A program made the position numbers and the translations under genes. Shown here piece after piece: positions 4,979-13,765 of a stretch of 31,832 bases of DNA (within the stretch, counting starts at the first letter, position 1; each line of letters starts with the position of its first letter). Where the stretch lies: the IMG/VR virus record IMGVR_UViG_3300027911_000046, positions 1 to 31,832 of that record, one strand, 5' to 3'. The notes under the pieces were generated by a model. That model was not told the origin of the DNA. It did no database searches and was given only the letters and a program-made list of their open reading frames with translations. This DNA is from a virus.

Positions 4979-7220
4979 TGAGTCCTGCTCCTGCTACGGG
5001 ACTGACGCGGGTTAGCGCGTTCCGCATGGCTTGGCCTGCGGCTGTAGTTCTGTTTCGCTCGGCGAGGCTCGTCTGTACCATCTTCCTGTCGCTGCCGGTT
5101 TTGACAAGGTCTGGGGCCGCTTTAGCCGATGCGGCTCTTAGTCGGGCGGTCTCGCCACCCCGGACAGCATGGGCGGCCATTTCGGCGGCGGCCCTGTGTT
5201 CGACAAATGGCAGCCTTGCCAGTTGCACAAGGGATGGCTTCCTGAAGTTGTCTTCGAGAGCGCCCTGAGAGGTGATTCTCTGTGCCGTTGCAGACCCTTT
5301 CATAATCGCTTGTCGGGTCGCCTCTTCGCCGCCATATTGGTCTATAGCGTCGAGAATTTTTGCGGGATCTGCTCCGACTGCATCGGCGAGCGCCTTGATC
5401 TTGGCCCGACCCTCACGGGAAGAGAACTGCGCCTGCCGGGGAGTGTTGGCGTCCCCCGTGGCACTCCCGGCCTGGGCGTCCACGTTGAGCCTCAGAGCAT
5501 CTATCGCGCCCTTGACATAGGCGGTCTTTTCGCTGCCGCCGACATCCTTAACGGCTTCTGTTATGTCGTAGGGTTCGGCGCTCTTGACGCTACCGAAATG
5601 TTCGGCACCAAGTTGCATCATTTCCTTGACGCGTTCATGGCCTGCGTACTGGTCGTTGGCCGCCTTCCATTCCGGCCTGGCATCGTACACCTGTCCGACC
5701 CAGTCCTGCAGGGCTTTCCGCGAACGGTAGGAGTTGTCGGGGCTGTAAATCTCGTTCTTGATGTTCTTGAACGTGTCGAACGAAAGCCCGGGCTCCCCGC
5801 CGGTCCTTATCTGGTCAGTAGTGCGGGAGAGGGTACCCTGTTGACCCGGGTCCCTGAGCGAACCCTCTGCCTTGAGCTTGGCCGCTCGGGCCGCCAAATC
5901 GCTGGGCCCGAAATTGGGATTTGTCTGGGTTGCGTCTGGCCTGGCCTGAGCCTGGAGTTTGGCATAAGCGGCCCGGGCTTGGTCCTGTAGGGGGTCAGGT
6001 TCCATGATCTTGGGCAGAACATCCCCGGTCTCATTGAGACTCGAAGTCGAGGCCCGGTTGTATGCATCGACCCATGCCGGCCGGCCCTGCCTTAGCGGCT
6101 TGAATATCTCGGGGGCCTCGCTTTCCGTGAGAGGTGCGGAGGCTCTGGCCTTTGCGTAGGCTGGTGTGGCGTCGGCCTGTTGGGCAGCTTCTTCGCCCCC
6201 CAGGTCCGCACTCAGCGATCCCGGGGTTAGGCCGAGCGTTTTTTCCACAGACCGGTATAGGCGGTCCGGGGTGCTCTTATTTCGTTCAGTGAGGGCCTGA
6301 TCCATGACCTGACCCTCGCGTCCGGCTTGACTGCGAACCGCCTGTGCCTGGGCCGGGTTAACATCGGCTAGCATCTTGTGGTCCGGGAGATTGGCGACAT
6401 CCGCCCCGTCAACGGTCGCATTGAGGACTTTGGCCTGGTCCGGCTCCATGCCCCGGTTAAATACCTCCCGGAGCTTGGGAAACCGATCGACCGTAGTTCC
6501 CGCGCCTGCGGTGAGGCCGTGGGCGAGGCCGCCGAAGAGCATGCTGCCGGCCGCCTCCGAGCCCATGCTCGTGGCGTAGTCTCCGGGGTTGTCTATCGGG
6601 TTTCCCTTGACCTGTGTCGCGCCGTGCTCGGCACCCATTGCACCGGCACCGGCAAGGGTCCTAAGGATGGAGGTGCCGGCCTTGACGCCATTACCGATAG
6701 CCGAGAACACGGGGCTGTCAAATGCGCCCACCGTCTGGGCTATGGTTGCCGTGTTGGGGTTCGCTCGATAACTCTCGTTCTGGCGGTCGAGCATCTGGTT
6801 TCGGATGTCGCCGTAGCTGTCCTGGGACCAATGAGGGAACGTTTCGGCCGCACCGATAGGATCAATGGCCTTGGCTAGTCGCCCGACCCCGTACTCCATG
6901 GCCGGTACTGCAACACTCGAGAGCCCCCCGGTGACCATATCACCGTAGCCATAGAGGGCGGTCGTCCCCTTACCCACATCTGGACCCATGGATGACTGGC
7001 CCGACTGACCTAACTGCGCCCGGGCTTTGGCTAGTTCTGCGTGGGGGTCGAAGCCTCCACCCATGCCCGAGCCCCCGCCCAACTGCTGGCGCGCCTTCGC
7101 GAGCTCGGCATGGGGATCAAATCCCTGCTGGGGGGTGTTGGCGTACTGGCCGCCAGGGGGTTGGCCCGGGACCTGGCCCGATACTTGGCCCTGCGACAGT
7201 GGAAGGCCGTCCTCGCCCAT
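4965..7220 (-). CDS. Large internal virion / ejection-type protein (751 residues)
   Basis: The protein opens with a Gly/Gln/Pro-rich leader containing two copies of FDPHAELAKARxQLG (residues about 34-48 and 57-71). A Gly/Ala-rich region with weakly hydrophobic helices follows (about 180-245), then long polar helices rich in Ala, Asp, Lys and Arg to the end. It lies last in a series of four Ala/Gln-rich genes downstream of the tail nozzle, where T7-like phages encode the proteins ejected into the cell with the DNA (gp14-16). I assign it by position and composition, not by a recognised domain; no lytic transglycosylase motif was seen. Gly/Ala-rich hydrophobic helices would suit membrane insertion during ejection. 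The next gene upstream ends one base before its ATG (TAAAATG). Confidence 0.78.
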   Translation of the reverse strand: MGEDGLPLSQGQVSGQVPGQPPGGQYANTPQQGFDPHAELAKARQQLGGGSGMGGGFDPHAELAKARAQLGQSGQSSMGPDVGKGTTALYGYGDMVTGGLSSVAVPAMEYGVGRLAKAIDPIGAAETFPHWSQDSYGDIRNQMLDRQNESYRANPNTATIAQTVGAFDSPVFSAIGNGVKAGTSILRTLAGAGAMGAEHGATQVKGNPIDNPGDYATSMGSEAAGSMLFGGLAHGLTAGAGTTVDRFPKLREVFNRGMEPDQAKVLNATVDGADVANLPDHKMLADVNPAQAQAVRSQAGREGQVMDQALTERNKSTPDRLYRSVEKTLGLTPGSLSADLGGEEAAQQADATPAYAKARASAPLTESEAPEIFKPLRQGRPAWVDAYNRASTSSLNETGDVLPKIMEPDPLQDQARAAYAKLQAQARPDATQTNPNFGPSDLAARAAKLKAEGSLRDPGQQGTLSRTTDQIRTGGEPGLSFDTFKNIKNEIYSPDNSYRSRKALQDWVGQVYDARPEWKAANDQYAGHERVKEMMQLGAEHFGSVKSAEPYDITEAVKDVGGSEKTAYVKGAIDALRLNVDAQAGSATGDANTPRQAQFSSREGRAKIKALADAVGADPAKILDAIDQYGGEEATRQAIMKGSATAQRITSQGALEDNFRKPSLVQLARLPFVEHRAAAEMAAHAVRGGETARLRAASAKAAPDLVKTGSDRKMVQTSLAERNRTTAAGQAMRNALTRVSPVAGAGLNATR
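7026..7121 (-). repeat. Duplicated FDPHAELAKAR segment in the ejection-type protein
   Basis: Two nearly identical copies of a 15-residue segment, FDPHAELAKARQQLG and FDPHAELAKARAQLG, are separated by eight Gly-rich residues close to the N-terminus. The flanks are low-complexity Gly/Gln/Ser, so the segments are likely short linear binding motifs on flexible tethers. Confidence 0.85.
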
Positions 7221-7221
7221 T

Positions 7222-8664
7222 TTATTGTGGGCCCTGCTGTAACTGCGGCTGTAACTGCGGAATGGGAAGAACCGTCGGACTCACGCTTGACTGCACGGGC
7301 TTGAACGGGATTGGGTAGCGGCTACCTGGGACGGTGGCTGCCGTAGGGGTTTGCGGGGCCTGGGGTTGGGATGGCGTACTGGTGTTACCACCCGGGCTGC
7401 CCGCTCCCTGCACCCTATAGTGCTGTGACAGATCGGTGTCCGTCATCTGGGGATTGTTGCGCTTGATGGCATCCATCTCCTGCTGCGAAACCTGCAACGG
7501 GCCCTGCGTGTCCTGCGACCCCGGAAGCTGGTACTGGGACCTCACGGCACCCCACATACCGGGATTCACTATCGGGTGGCTGGCACTATCTTGCGCCAAG
7601 AACCTGTTGGCGTTCTCCTGTGACGCGCCGTGAATACTGTGGACAAGGTCGTGCATCTCGTCCAGGAAATGAACGTTCTGTGGATGGCCCGCCATCGTGT
7701 TCACCCACTGACTGACGTTCTCTTTGACGGATGGGTCTTGGCCTCCATGCTTTAGCATGAAACTCCGGATCGCACCGACGTTATCCACGTCTTGCATGGC
7801 GCTCATGATTGCGGGGGCCAGATCGCCTGTGTCACCCCGCTTGGCACCAGCATACGCCTGATCGAATCGCGTGACCGCGTTTGCGGATTTGGTTGCCGCT
7901 GCGACTGGGGCTGCGGTGTTTGCCCCCCGTTGTGCTGCGTCGGTGGCCGACTCACGGCGAAAGTCAAAGTTCTGCTCTCGCAGGGCCGAGGTGTTTTCGG
8001 CGGTAAGTCGATTCCGTTCTTTTTCGTTGGCCAATTCCCCGGCGTGATACGTCTTGCGTTCGCCGAGGTCGTCGGCCGCTCTGGTGTTCTCCCCGGTTTC
8101 GCGAAGGTTCTCGGTCTGGTACTGTGCTGTTCGTGTGGGGTCGAAGAGTTGGGCTTGGGTCTTACCGACATCGCCGCCATCAGACGTGCGACTGTCTATC
8201 CCGGACTGGGGCATGGCGTTGGCGTTTGCGAGCGCCTCCATGGCTGTGCCAGTATCGGTGTTGACCGATGCCCCCGCATTGAACCCGCCCGGAGACGAGG
8301 GCTGCGCCCCACCCGCCTGCTGGGGTTGAGCACCAATCGAGCTCCCAATGCCGTATGCCCGCCTGGCCTGCTCGGGGTCCATGCCCTGAGAGATCGCCTC
8401 GAAATAGTCGTGGGTCTTACCGGTGGCCGCGACAGCGGCCCTCGTGGCCGCATCACCCGCTTCAATATCAAGCCTTCGACCCTCGTTACCCAACTGCCCC
8501 CGTCTATACGCCTGCTCCGAGTTAAACTGGAGGGCGTTCATCAGGGCCTGTAGTCCGCTATTGATACCCTCGCCAATCGCTCCGACCCGGGTAGTCGCTG
8601 GGTGGGACATGTTCTGGTAGGCCAGGCTCGAGGGCCTAATGCCGTAGTTCTGGAAGGGGGCCAT
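7222..8664 (-). CDS. Gln/Ala-rich probable internal virion protein (480 residues)
   Basis: The N-terminal 130 residues are helical and mildly hydrophobic (YGIRPSSLAYQNM, then GINSGLQALMNALQFNSEQA). The centre (about 190-260) is highly charged and coiled-coil-like with Glu, Arg and Asn, and the last 80 residues are Pro/Gln/Thr-rich low complexity. There is no recognised domain. Its place between two other low-complexity virion-type genes, coupled to both (TAATG upstream, one-base gap downstream), suggests an internal or ejected virion protein similar in role to T7 gp15. This is positional inference. There is no signal peptide or catalytic motif. Confidence 0.75.
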   Translation of the reverse strand: MAPFQNYGIRPSSLAYQNMSHPATTRVGAIGEGINSGLQALMNALQFNSEQAYRRGQLGNEGRRLDIEAGDAATRAAVAATGKTHDYFEAISQGMDPEQARRAYGIGSSIGAQPQQAGGAQPSSPGGFNAGASVNTDTGTAMEALANANAMPQSGIDSRTSDGGDVGKTQAQLFDPTRTAQYQTENLRETGENTRAADDLGERKTYHAGELANEKERNRLTAENTSALREQNFDFRRESATDAAQRGANTAAPVAAATKSANAVTRFDQAYAGAKRGDTGDLAPAIMSAMQDVDNVGAIRSFMLKHGGQDPSVKENVSQWVNTMAGHPQNVHFLDEMHDLVHSIHGASQENANRFLAQDSASHPIVNPGMWGAVRSQYQLPGSQDTQGPLQVSQQEMDAIKRNNPQMTDTDLSQHYRVQGAGSPGGNTSTPSQPQAPQTPTAATVPGSRYPIPFKPVQSSVSPTVLPIPQLQPQLQQGPQ

Positions 8665-9617
8665 TAGCTGAGTCCCAAGAGTTGCATCATGTACTGCTGC
8701 TGTTGCTGGTCCATGCTCTGGTTCTGCTGGGCGGTTGCCAGGCTCTGTCCGAACTGCTGGTTGCCGTAACCCAAGGCGTTACTAACTGCTGAGTTAGTGC
8801 CCTGCATCTGTGCCTGTGCCGCGTTTTGTAGGAGCATGTCGGCCGAGTTCATCTGCTGCCGGCCGGCCTGTGTGTTGATGTCGTTAATGAACCCGGTGTT
8901 GATGTTGCTGTTCGCCAACCCCCTCGAGGCCATGTTTGATTCATTGGCCGCCAGCTGCTGCTGTTGCTGCTCCTGAATCGGGGTATTCAGGGTTTGCATC
9001 ATCGTCTGGATGTTAGACGAGTTGTAGGGGTTCGGGTTCTGCAACTGCCCCGTCAAGAGGGATTGAAGAGCTCCACCCATCTGGTTCGCTTGGGCTGTGC
9101 CGGGGGCCTGTTGCTGCTGGCCGCCCTGCGACTGCTGCTGTGACTGTTGCTGGGGCTGCGCCTGGCCCTGTCCTGGCATGCCGGGCTGTGGCTGTGCCGA
9201 GTAGGGGTTGTAGGGCTGCTGGGGCATCTGCGTTCCGACCCCCGGCATCTGCGGGGGCTGTGGAGCGCCCGATCCTGTTTTAGGCCCACCTAAATACGGG
9301 TTCGTTCCCGACATCCCACCCAATCCCGTCCCCATGCTACCGCCGAATGTGTAGGACGGAGCGGGCCTCGGAACCCCCTGTTGCTGCTGTTGCAGGAAGG
9401 TCTGCGGCACCTGGGGCGCTTGCGGTGCCTTCGGTGCTTGGGGACCCGGACTCGCCTGCTTGGCCTGAACGCCATTACCGCCCGCTCCTCCCTGACCCTG
9501 TGCGGGGAAGGAGAGCGGGCTCTGTAGTTTCTGCTGGTTAACTGGCGCGCCTGGGTAGGCTGGCTGCCGGGGCGGCATCCCGGGCTGTGGTGAGGTGCCC
9601 GAGGGAATCATCGCCAT
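8664..9617 (-). CDS. Pro/Gln-rich probable internal virion protein (317 residues)
   Basis: The first two thirds (about 1-200) are disordered-looking, dominated by Pro, Gln and Gly with runs of up to five Gln. The last 110 residues are helical and Asn/Gln/Ala-rich, including ANESNMASRGLANSNINTGF and the end QQYMMQLLGLS. The C-terminal type, with MASRGLANS and Gln-rich helices, is seen in structural or ejection proteins of podoviruses, though no named domain can be assigned. The start follows the upstream stop by one base and the stop shares a base with the next ATG (TAATG). CAG codons for Gln give strong CTG runs on the plus strand, a composition feature and not a separate repeat. Confidence 0.75.
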   Translation of the reverse strand: MAMIPSGTSPQPGMPPRQPAYPGAPVNQQKLQSPLSFPAQGQGGAGGNGVQAKQASPGPQAPKAPQAPQVPQTFLQQQQQGVPRPAPSYTFGGSMGTGLGGMSGTNPYLGGPKTGSGAPQPPQMPGVGTQMPQQPYNPYSAQPQPGMPGQGQAQPQQQSQQQSQGGQQQQAPGTAQANQMGGALQSLLTGQLQNPNPYNSSNIQTMMQTLNTPIQEQQQQQLAANESNMASRGLANSNINTGFINDINTQAGRQQMNSADMLLQNAAQAQMQGTNSAVSNALGYGNQQFGQSLATAQQNQSMDQQQQQYMMQLLGLS

Positions 9618-9618
9618 G

Positions 9619-10383
9619 TTAAAAAGACTGGAGAGAGTTGTTGTAGTAGGGCGACTGACCGGTCATAGGCTGGTTGCCGTACGCTCCCTGACCCATCCCA
9701 CTCACGGACTGCATCCCATTAGGAGACTGGAAGCCCTGCTTGTAGAGTTGGGCCGCTCCGAGCGATCCGGTCTGCATCGGTGGCTGTTGCGGGGCCTGTT
9801 GGTAGCCTTGCTGCGGGGTCCATTGCTGACCCATGTTCTGGGAACCACCACCCGAGCCCTGTAACCCAAGGTTCACGTTATAGCCCGCCCCTAGATCGCC
9901 GGAGTTGGCCTGATGCTGGAGTTGCTGCGGTGAGCCGTAACCCAACTGAGCGAGCATGGCGTTGTTCATTGCGCTCATCTGGGCACCGTTCTGACCCGCG
10001 TTTGGCATGCTGGCGTTGTTCTTCTGCGCGAGGGCATTCAGGTCAATCCCGCCCTGCGAGGGTGCGCCCTGGTTCTGACCGGACCCGTAGTTAAGAGGAT
10101 TAAACTGGGTCGGGCTCATACCGGATCGGTTCATAAGCTGCGCTATGACCTGATCCCGGAGCGGGGCCATCTGCTGCTGTCGGCCGAGGCTATTCGCCTG
10201 CGACTGCTGCTGTAACTGATTCGAGAGGTTGAACTCCCGCTTCTGCTCACCCAGACTCTTGTTCTGCTGCTGGGTGCCTCCAATCGCGCCTAGTGTGGTA
10301 CCTAAGAGCGACCCACCGGCCATGATCCCGGCCGTAGCTGGGGAGAGTGACGAAAGGCCACCCGTGGGATCGCCTGCGGCCAT
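9619..10383 (-). CDS. Gln/Gly-rich probable ejection protein, gp14-like position (254 residues)
   Basis: Residues about 13-36 are Gly/Ala/Leu-rich and could insert into a membrane (TAGIMAGGSLLGTTLGAIGG). A Gln-rich helix follows (GEQKREFNLSNQLQQQSQAN), then Gly/Gln/Asn-rich low complexity to the end. A short hydrophobic helix followed by a polar helix is the layout of the first ejection protein (gp14-type) of T7-like phages, which forms a pore in the outer membrane. Here that is inference from layout and from being first of four such genes. The gene begins one base after the stop of the 124-residue structural gene. Confidence 0.75.
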   Translation of the reverse strand: MAAGDPTGGLSSLSPATAGIMAGGSLLGTTLGAIGGTQQQNKSLGEQKREFNLSNQLQQQSQANSLGRQQQMAPLRDQVIAQLMNRSGMSPTQFNPLNYGSGQNQGAPSQGGIDLNALAQKNNASMPNAGQNGAQMSAMNNAMLAQLGYGSPQQLQHQANSGDLGAGYNVNLGLQGSGGGSQNMGQQWTPQQGYQQAPQQPPMQTGSLGAAQLYKQGFQSPNGMQSVSGMGQGAYGNQPMTGQSPYYNNSLQSF

Positions 10384-10384
10384 G

Positions 10385-10759
10385 TTAGGCTACCCCGATC
10401 TCGCCTTCTGCCTCGAACGACAATGCGGTCGCTGTGTTGGAGCCACCGACGATGAAGTCGGTTGTGTCGAGCCGGAGCGCGCCGTACCAGTCGATATAGC
10501 TGTTCGCTGCGATCGACGTGCCTTGGAACCCGAATTCGGTACCGGCTGTGTTGGCACCCGTCGCACCCTTCCAGAGCGACACGGTGACTGCGCCGGCCGT
10601 CTTGTTCACGATCCTGATATGTCTCAGGATGTAGTAGCTGTTAGTCGAGTTCGGGGGAACAGTCGTTCCGCCAGTGAGCGTTGGAGCGTTGACGACGTTG
10701 GTCGTGAGTGTGGCCGTGAGTGCGACCGGGCCCAGCGTAATCGCCTTGTTACTAGCCAT
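10385..10759 (-). CDS. Small beta-rich virion protein (124 residues)
   Basis: The sequence alternates hydrophobic and polar residues throughout, with NSYYILRHIRIVNKTAGAVT and YIDWYGALRLDTTDFIVGG as its most distinctive parts. This is the pattern of small beta-sandwich phage proteins used as decoration or tail accessory proteins. AGAGGA at 10764-10769 is a good ribosome binding site 4 bases before the ATG, unlike many neighbours. It lies between the fibre cluster and the ejection genes. No enzyme motif is visible; the specific role is unknown. Confidence 0.78.
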   Translation of the reverse strand: MASNKAITLGPVALTATLTTNVVNAPTLTGGTTVPPNSTNSYYILRHIRIVNKTAGAVTVSLWKGATGANTAGTEFGFQGTSIAANSYIDWYGALRLDTTDFIVGGSNTATALSFEAEGEIGVA

Positions 10760-10771
10760 GCTATCCTCTGT

Positions 10772-11179
10772 TTATTGGTAAATCGGGACTCGGCCAATGG
10801 TCTGACCGTTCGTGGTACATGCCTCCAGCCACCCGACCGGGGTCGCTGTGTTTGTGGGGGCTGTGGCGTTGTGGCCGACGACTATCCGGCCCTGTGTCTT
10901 GTGCCACTGGAGATCGGGTCCGGCCTGATAGACGCCGATCTGGAGTGGTTGGAGCTCGTCGATGACCTGGTTCCCGACCGGGAGGTTCGAGTCGTAGACG
11001 TAGCAGTAGATCTGGTCGTGGGCTTTGACTATCGCGTCGTCACCCACGAGCGCCTGCCCGGCTGTTGGACTGGCCGCGACGATGACGGGTAGTGTCTCGG
11101 TTGCAATCCCGTTCGCGTCGGTGCCGAGCGTTATGGTACCGGTGGCCGAGAAAATCCCGGCCGTTGGTGTGCTTGCCAT
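10772..11179 (-). CDS. Small beta-rich virion protein (135 residues)
   Basis: This unrecognised 135-residue protein is Thr/Ala/Gly-rich with strand-like segments such as ATGTITLGTDANGIATETL and QGRIVVGHNATAPTNTATPV, and ends GRVPIYQ. It has no membrane segment or catalytic motif. It sits directly after the collagen-like fibre gene and before the 124-residue beta-rich gene, 12 bases away, so a role as fibre accessory, chaperone or decoration protein is plausible. No clear Shine-Dalgarno sequence precedes the ATG. Confidence 0.72.
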   Translation of the reverse strand: MASTPTAGIFSATGTITLGTDANGIATETLPVIVAASPTAGQALVGDDAIVKAHDQIYCYVYDSNLPVGNQVIDELQPLQIGVYQAGPDLQWHKTQGRIVVGHNATAPTNTATPVGWLEACTTNGQTIGRVPIYQ

Positions 11180-11191
11180 GGGTAGCGGGTG

Positions 11192-13759
11192 TTAGGTGAA
11201 CTGCATTACAACAACGCCATCGCCGCCGTTACCACCCGCGCCGGAGGTGAACCCGGTAAGACACGCGCCACCGCCACCTCCGCCTGCGCCGTACTTGGCA
11301 CCCGCTGCACCTTGGCCACCGTTGCCGGTGATTGAGGAACCACCGCCAGCGCCACCCGCGCCCGGCCCAAACCAGCCGTCGAAGTTCGTAGGGCTAGCGC
11401 CACCAGCACCGTTGATCGCGCCAGCAGTACCGCCCGTCTGCGCGCCTTGGGTATACGGCCCCGCTATCCCAGCACCGCCCGCGAATGCGGCAGGGGTTAC
11501 CGACACGCCGCCTGCGCTCGAGCCGCCAGAACCGCCCATCGAGTAGGTGGCTGTCGCACTGCCGTAGCCGTTACCGTTCACGGTACCCGCAGCGCCGCTC
11601 GTGCCCGCTTGGCCGTTAGAGCCCTGCGATGGGTTCCCGCCGCCCGAGTTGGTTCCAGTCTTGGCTACGCCCCCGCTTGAATTGGCGGCGAGTTTGCCTT
11701 GGCCACCGCCCGAACCGCTTACCGTGCCACCGTCAGCTTGCCAGATCGTTTTGCTGTTGCCGTCAACAATCTTGGCGTCCGCGCCGTTCGCGCCGTTCGC
11801 ACCGGCCTGAGCCGTTGTGCCCTTGCCTGCGCCACCAGCACCGCCCCGCGGACTCGTGATCGTGAGAGGCATTACTAGCGAGGCAACCGGGAACCACGCC
11901 TCGTTGTACATGCCACCAGCGCCGCCTGCGCCACCGCTTGCCGCCGAACCCGAGGTCTGGCAGGCACCCGAGCCACCACCGGCACCGCTCGCGAATCCCT
12001 GCGCCTTGACGAACGTCGAGCCAATCGGTGCGCTGTTGAGCGTGTAAGTAGATGCGCTCGCCGGAAAGACAATCGTGACGGGCTTGAAATTCGGGTCGGC
12101 GTACATGTACTGAGGCTCGTCATATGTGACATCCTCGCCGATCATGTAGCCGCTTATGCCACCGCCAGTACCGTTGGTGCCATTGGTGCCCGGGTTTCCC
12201 TGCGGCCCCTGCACCCCGGGGACGTGATACGGGTCATCCGGCTGTTCGGGTTCCGCGAACACGAGTGCGCCCATCGGTCCCTGCAGACCCGTCCCACCTG
12301 TGCTGCCGGGATTACCCTGGGGCCCCTGGACACCCGGCACATGGAAGGGCTCTTCCGGTACGTCAGGCTCGGCGTAGACCGTGATACCAGAGGTACCGCT
12401 GGTGCCGCTAGTCCCCGGATTTCCCTGCGGTCCCTGAGATCCCGGAACATGGAAGGGCTCTTCAGGGACATCCGGCTCTTGCCAGATTAGGGCGGCTGGG
12501 GTGCCTGCCGCGCCGGGGTTCCCTGTCGGCCCCTGAACGCCGGGGACATGGAACGGTTCCTCAGGGACATCGGGCTCGGCATAGAGAATCGCGCCGGGTG
12601 CGCCAGCGGCTCCTGTGCTACCGGGGTTGCCCTGCGAGCCAGGCGAACCGGGGATAACCGCAGGGTCGTCCGGAACGTCCGCGTCCTGCCAGTACATGGG
12701 GCCCTGTGGCCCTTGGGCCCCGGGATTACCCTGAGCTCCCGGGCTCCCCGGAACATGGTAGGGATCGTCTGGCGCATCGGGCTCGAACAGGAACGTCGCG
12801 CCAGCCTGACCTGGAGTACCTGGGTTTCCTTGCGGTCCCTGCCCACCCGGAACCATCATGGGGTCGTCGGGTGGGTCCGTGTCTACTAATGTTATAACAC
12901 CAGGCGCGCCCTGTATCCCTGGGTTACCCTGTGCCCCCTGGCCGCCCGGTACAGGCATGGCGTCATCAGGGACATCGGTATCCAGTATGAGCGTGTTTCC
13001 GGGCAAGCCGGGTGCGCCCTGGTTGCCTTGAGGGCCCTGTTGACCCGGGACGTGGTATGGGTCGTCGGGCTGTTCAGGCTCAAAGAAGTACGTGACGCCT
13101 GGAGCGCCGGCCGTTCCTGGGGCGCCTGGATTGCCACTCGGGCCCGGGTTGCCGGGGATGACCGGAGGGTCGTCCGGAACATCCGAGTCGGTCCAGAACA
13201 TCGGACCCGGAGGGCCCTGGGTTCCGGGAGCTCCGGCCGAGCCGGGGTTACCTTGCGGGCCCTGGCCGCCCGGTACCATCGGCGGTTCGTAGGGGTCGTC
13301 GGTATCGGCGAACGGACCCGGAGGTCCTTGTGGGCCCTGTGGGCCGGGGCCACCACCGCCCCCTCCACCACCACCGCCAGTAGTCGCAGTCCCGCTCAAG
13401 GGGATGCTGCTCTCGTCCCTAAAGGTCAGGACATCTATCGTGGCGTTGGCTGGTGCAGCTGTCCCGAAGTAGATCGTGACGCCGTTGACCGTCTTGGCAC
13501 CCGACCAGACTACCGTGAGCCAGTTGGGTACGATTGAGACGCCGTAGACTAAGTCGGGCTCGGGTCTCAGGAAATTCACAACGACTGCTGTGGTCGTTGC
13601 GGGAACCGCCATGTTGATCTGGTTCCCGCCCTTCGTCAGATGCCTACGACGAAGTATGTTTAGATGGGTCCACTGCTCGGGGTTTAGACCTCTGGTCGCA
13701 CCAGTTGTGTCCTCCGTCGGCATGGACGCCGGAAGTGCATCACCTTTCTTCTTGGGCAT
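11192..13759 (-). CDS. Collagen-like tail fibre with Gly-rich tip (855 residues)
   Basis: Three regions are clear. Residues about 1-125 form a compact, partly beta-rich head (HLNILRRRHLTKGGNQINM; NWLTVVWSGAKTVNGVTIYF) that may attach to the tail. A ten-Gly linker (128-137) leads to residues about 138-535, which hold Gly-x-y collagen triplets interrupted by 11 acidic plugs of the type EPDVPEEPFHVPG. Residues about 560-855 are an extremely Gly-rich domain ending GAGGNGGDGVVVMQFT, a known type of phage fibre tip in which polyglycine helices pack together. The whole looks like a trimeric host-binding fibre. AGGA at 13764-13767 is the ribosome binding site. The gene follows the nozzle gene by six bases, fitting a tail-attached fibre. 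Confidence 0.9.
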   Translation of the reverse strand: MPKKKGDALPASMPTEDTTGATRGLNPEQWTHLNILRRRHLTKGGNQINMAVPATTTAVVVNFLRPEPDLVYGVSIVPNWLTVVWSGAKTVNGVTIYFGTAAPANATIDVLTFRDESSIPLSGTATTGGGGGGGGGGPGPQGPQGPPGPFADTDDPYEPPMVPGGQGPQGNPGSAGAPGTQGPPGPMFWTDSDVPDDPPVIPGNPGPSGNPGAPGTAGAPGVTYFFEPEQPDDPYHVPGQQGPQGNQGAPGLPGNTLILDTDVPDDAMPVPGGQGAQGNPGIQGAPGVITLVDTDPPDDPMMVPGGQGPQGNPGTPGQAGATFLFEPDAPDDPYHVPGSPGAQGNPGAQGPQGPMYWQDADVPDDPAVIPGSPGSQGNPGSTGAAGAPGAILYAEPDVPEEPFHVPGVQGPTGNPGAAGTPAALIWQEPDVPEEPFHVPGSQGPQGNPGTSGTSGTSGITVYAEPDVPEEPFHVPGVQGPQGNPGSTGGTGLQGPMGALVFAEPEQPDDPYHVPGVQGPQGNPGTNGTNGTGGGISGYMIGEDVTYDEPQYMYADPNFKPVTIVFPASASTYTLNSAPIGSTFVKAQGFASGAGGGSGACQTSGSAASGGAGGAGGMYNEAWFPVASLVMPLTITSPRGGAGGAGKGTTAQAGANGANGADAKIVDGNSKTIWQADGGTVSGSGGGQGKLAANSSGGVAKTGTNSGGGNPSQGSNGQAGTSGAAGTVNGNGYGSATATYSMGGSGGSSAGGVSVTPAAFAGGAGIAGPYTQGAQTGGTAGAINGAGGASPTNFDGWFGPGAGGAGGGSSITGNGGQGAAGAKYGAGGGGGGACLTGFTSGAGGNGGDGVVVMQFT
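12161..13312 (-). repeat. Eleven collagen-plus-acidic-plug repeats
   Basis: Eleven repeats of about 32-40 residues (roughly 96-120 bases) alternate an acidic plug with collagen triplets. The plug has the form hydrophobic-x-E/D-x-D/E-x-P-D/E-D/E-P-x-x-V/I-PG and the triplets are usually QGPQGNPG plus two to four more. Copies differ by substitution and by triplet number, but the plug length is nearly constant. Two plug classes recur, one ending YHVPG/FHVPG and one ending PxVIPG/PMxVPG. Confidence 0.9.
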
Positions 13760-13765
13760 GAGGTC

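Noticed and set aside
5169-5990. 273-residue plus-strand open frame inside the 751-residue ejection-type gene
   Set aside because: Low-complexity antisense product with no family similarity; the sense frame has coupled start and stop with its neighbours.
10229-11092. 287-residue plus-strand open frame across the small beta-rich genes
   Set aside because: It spans several sense genes and an intergenic junction, with an unstructured Arg/Val-rich product; a shadow.
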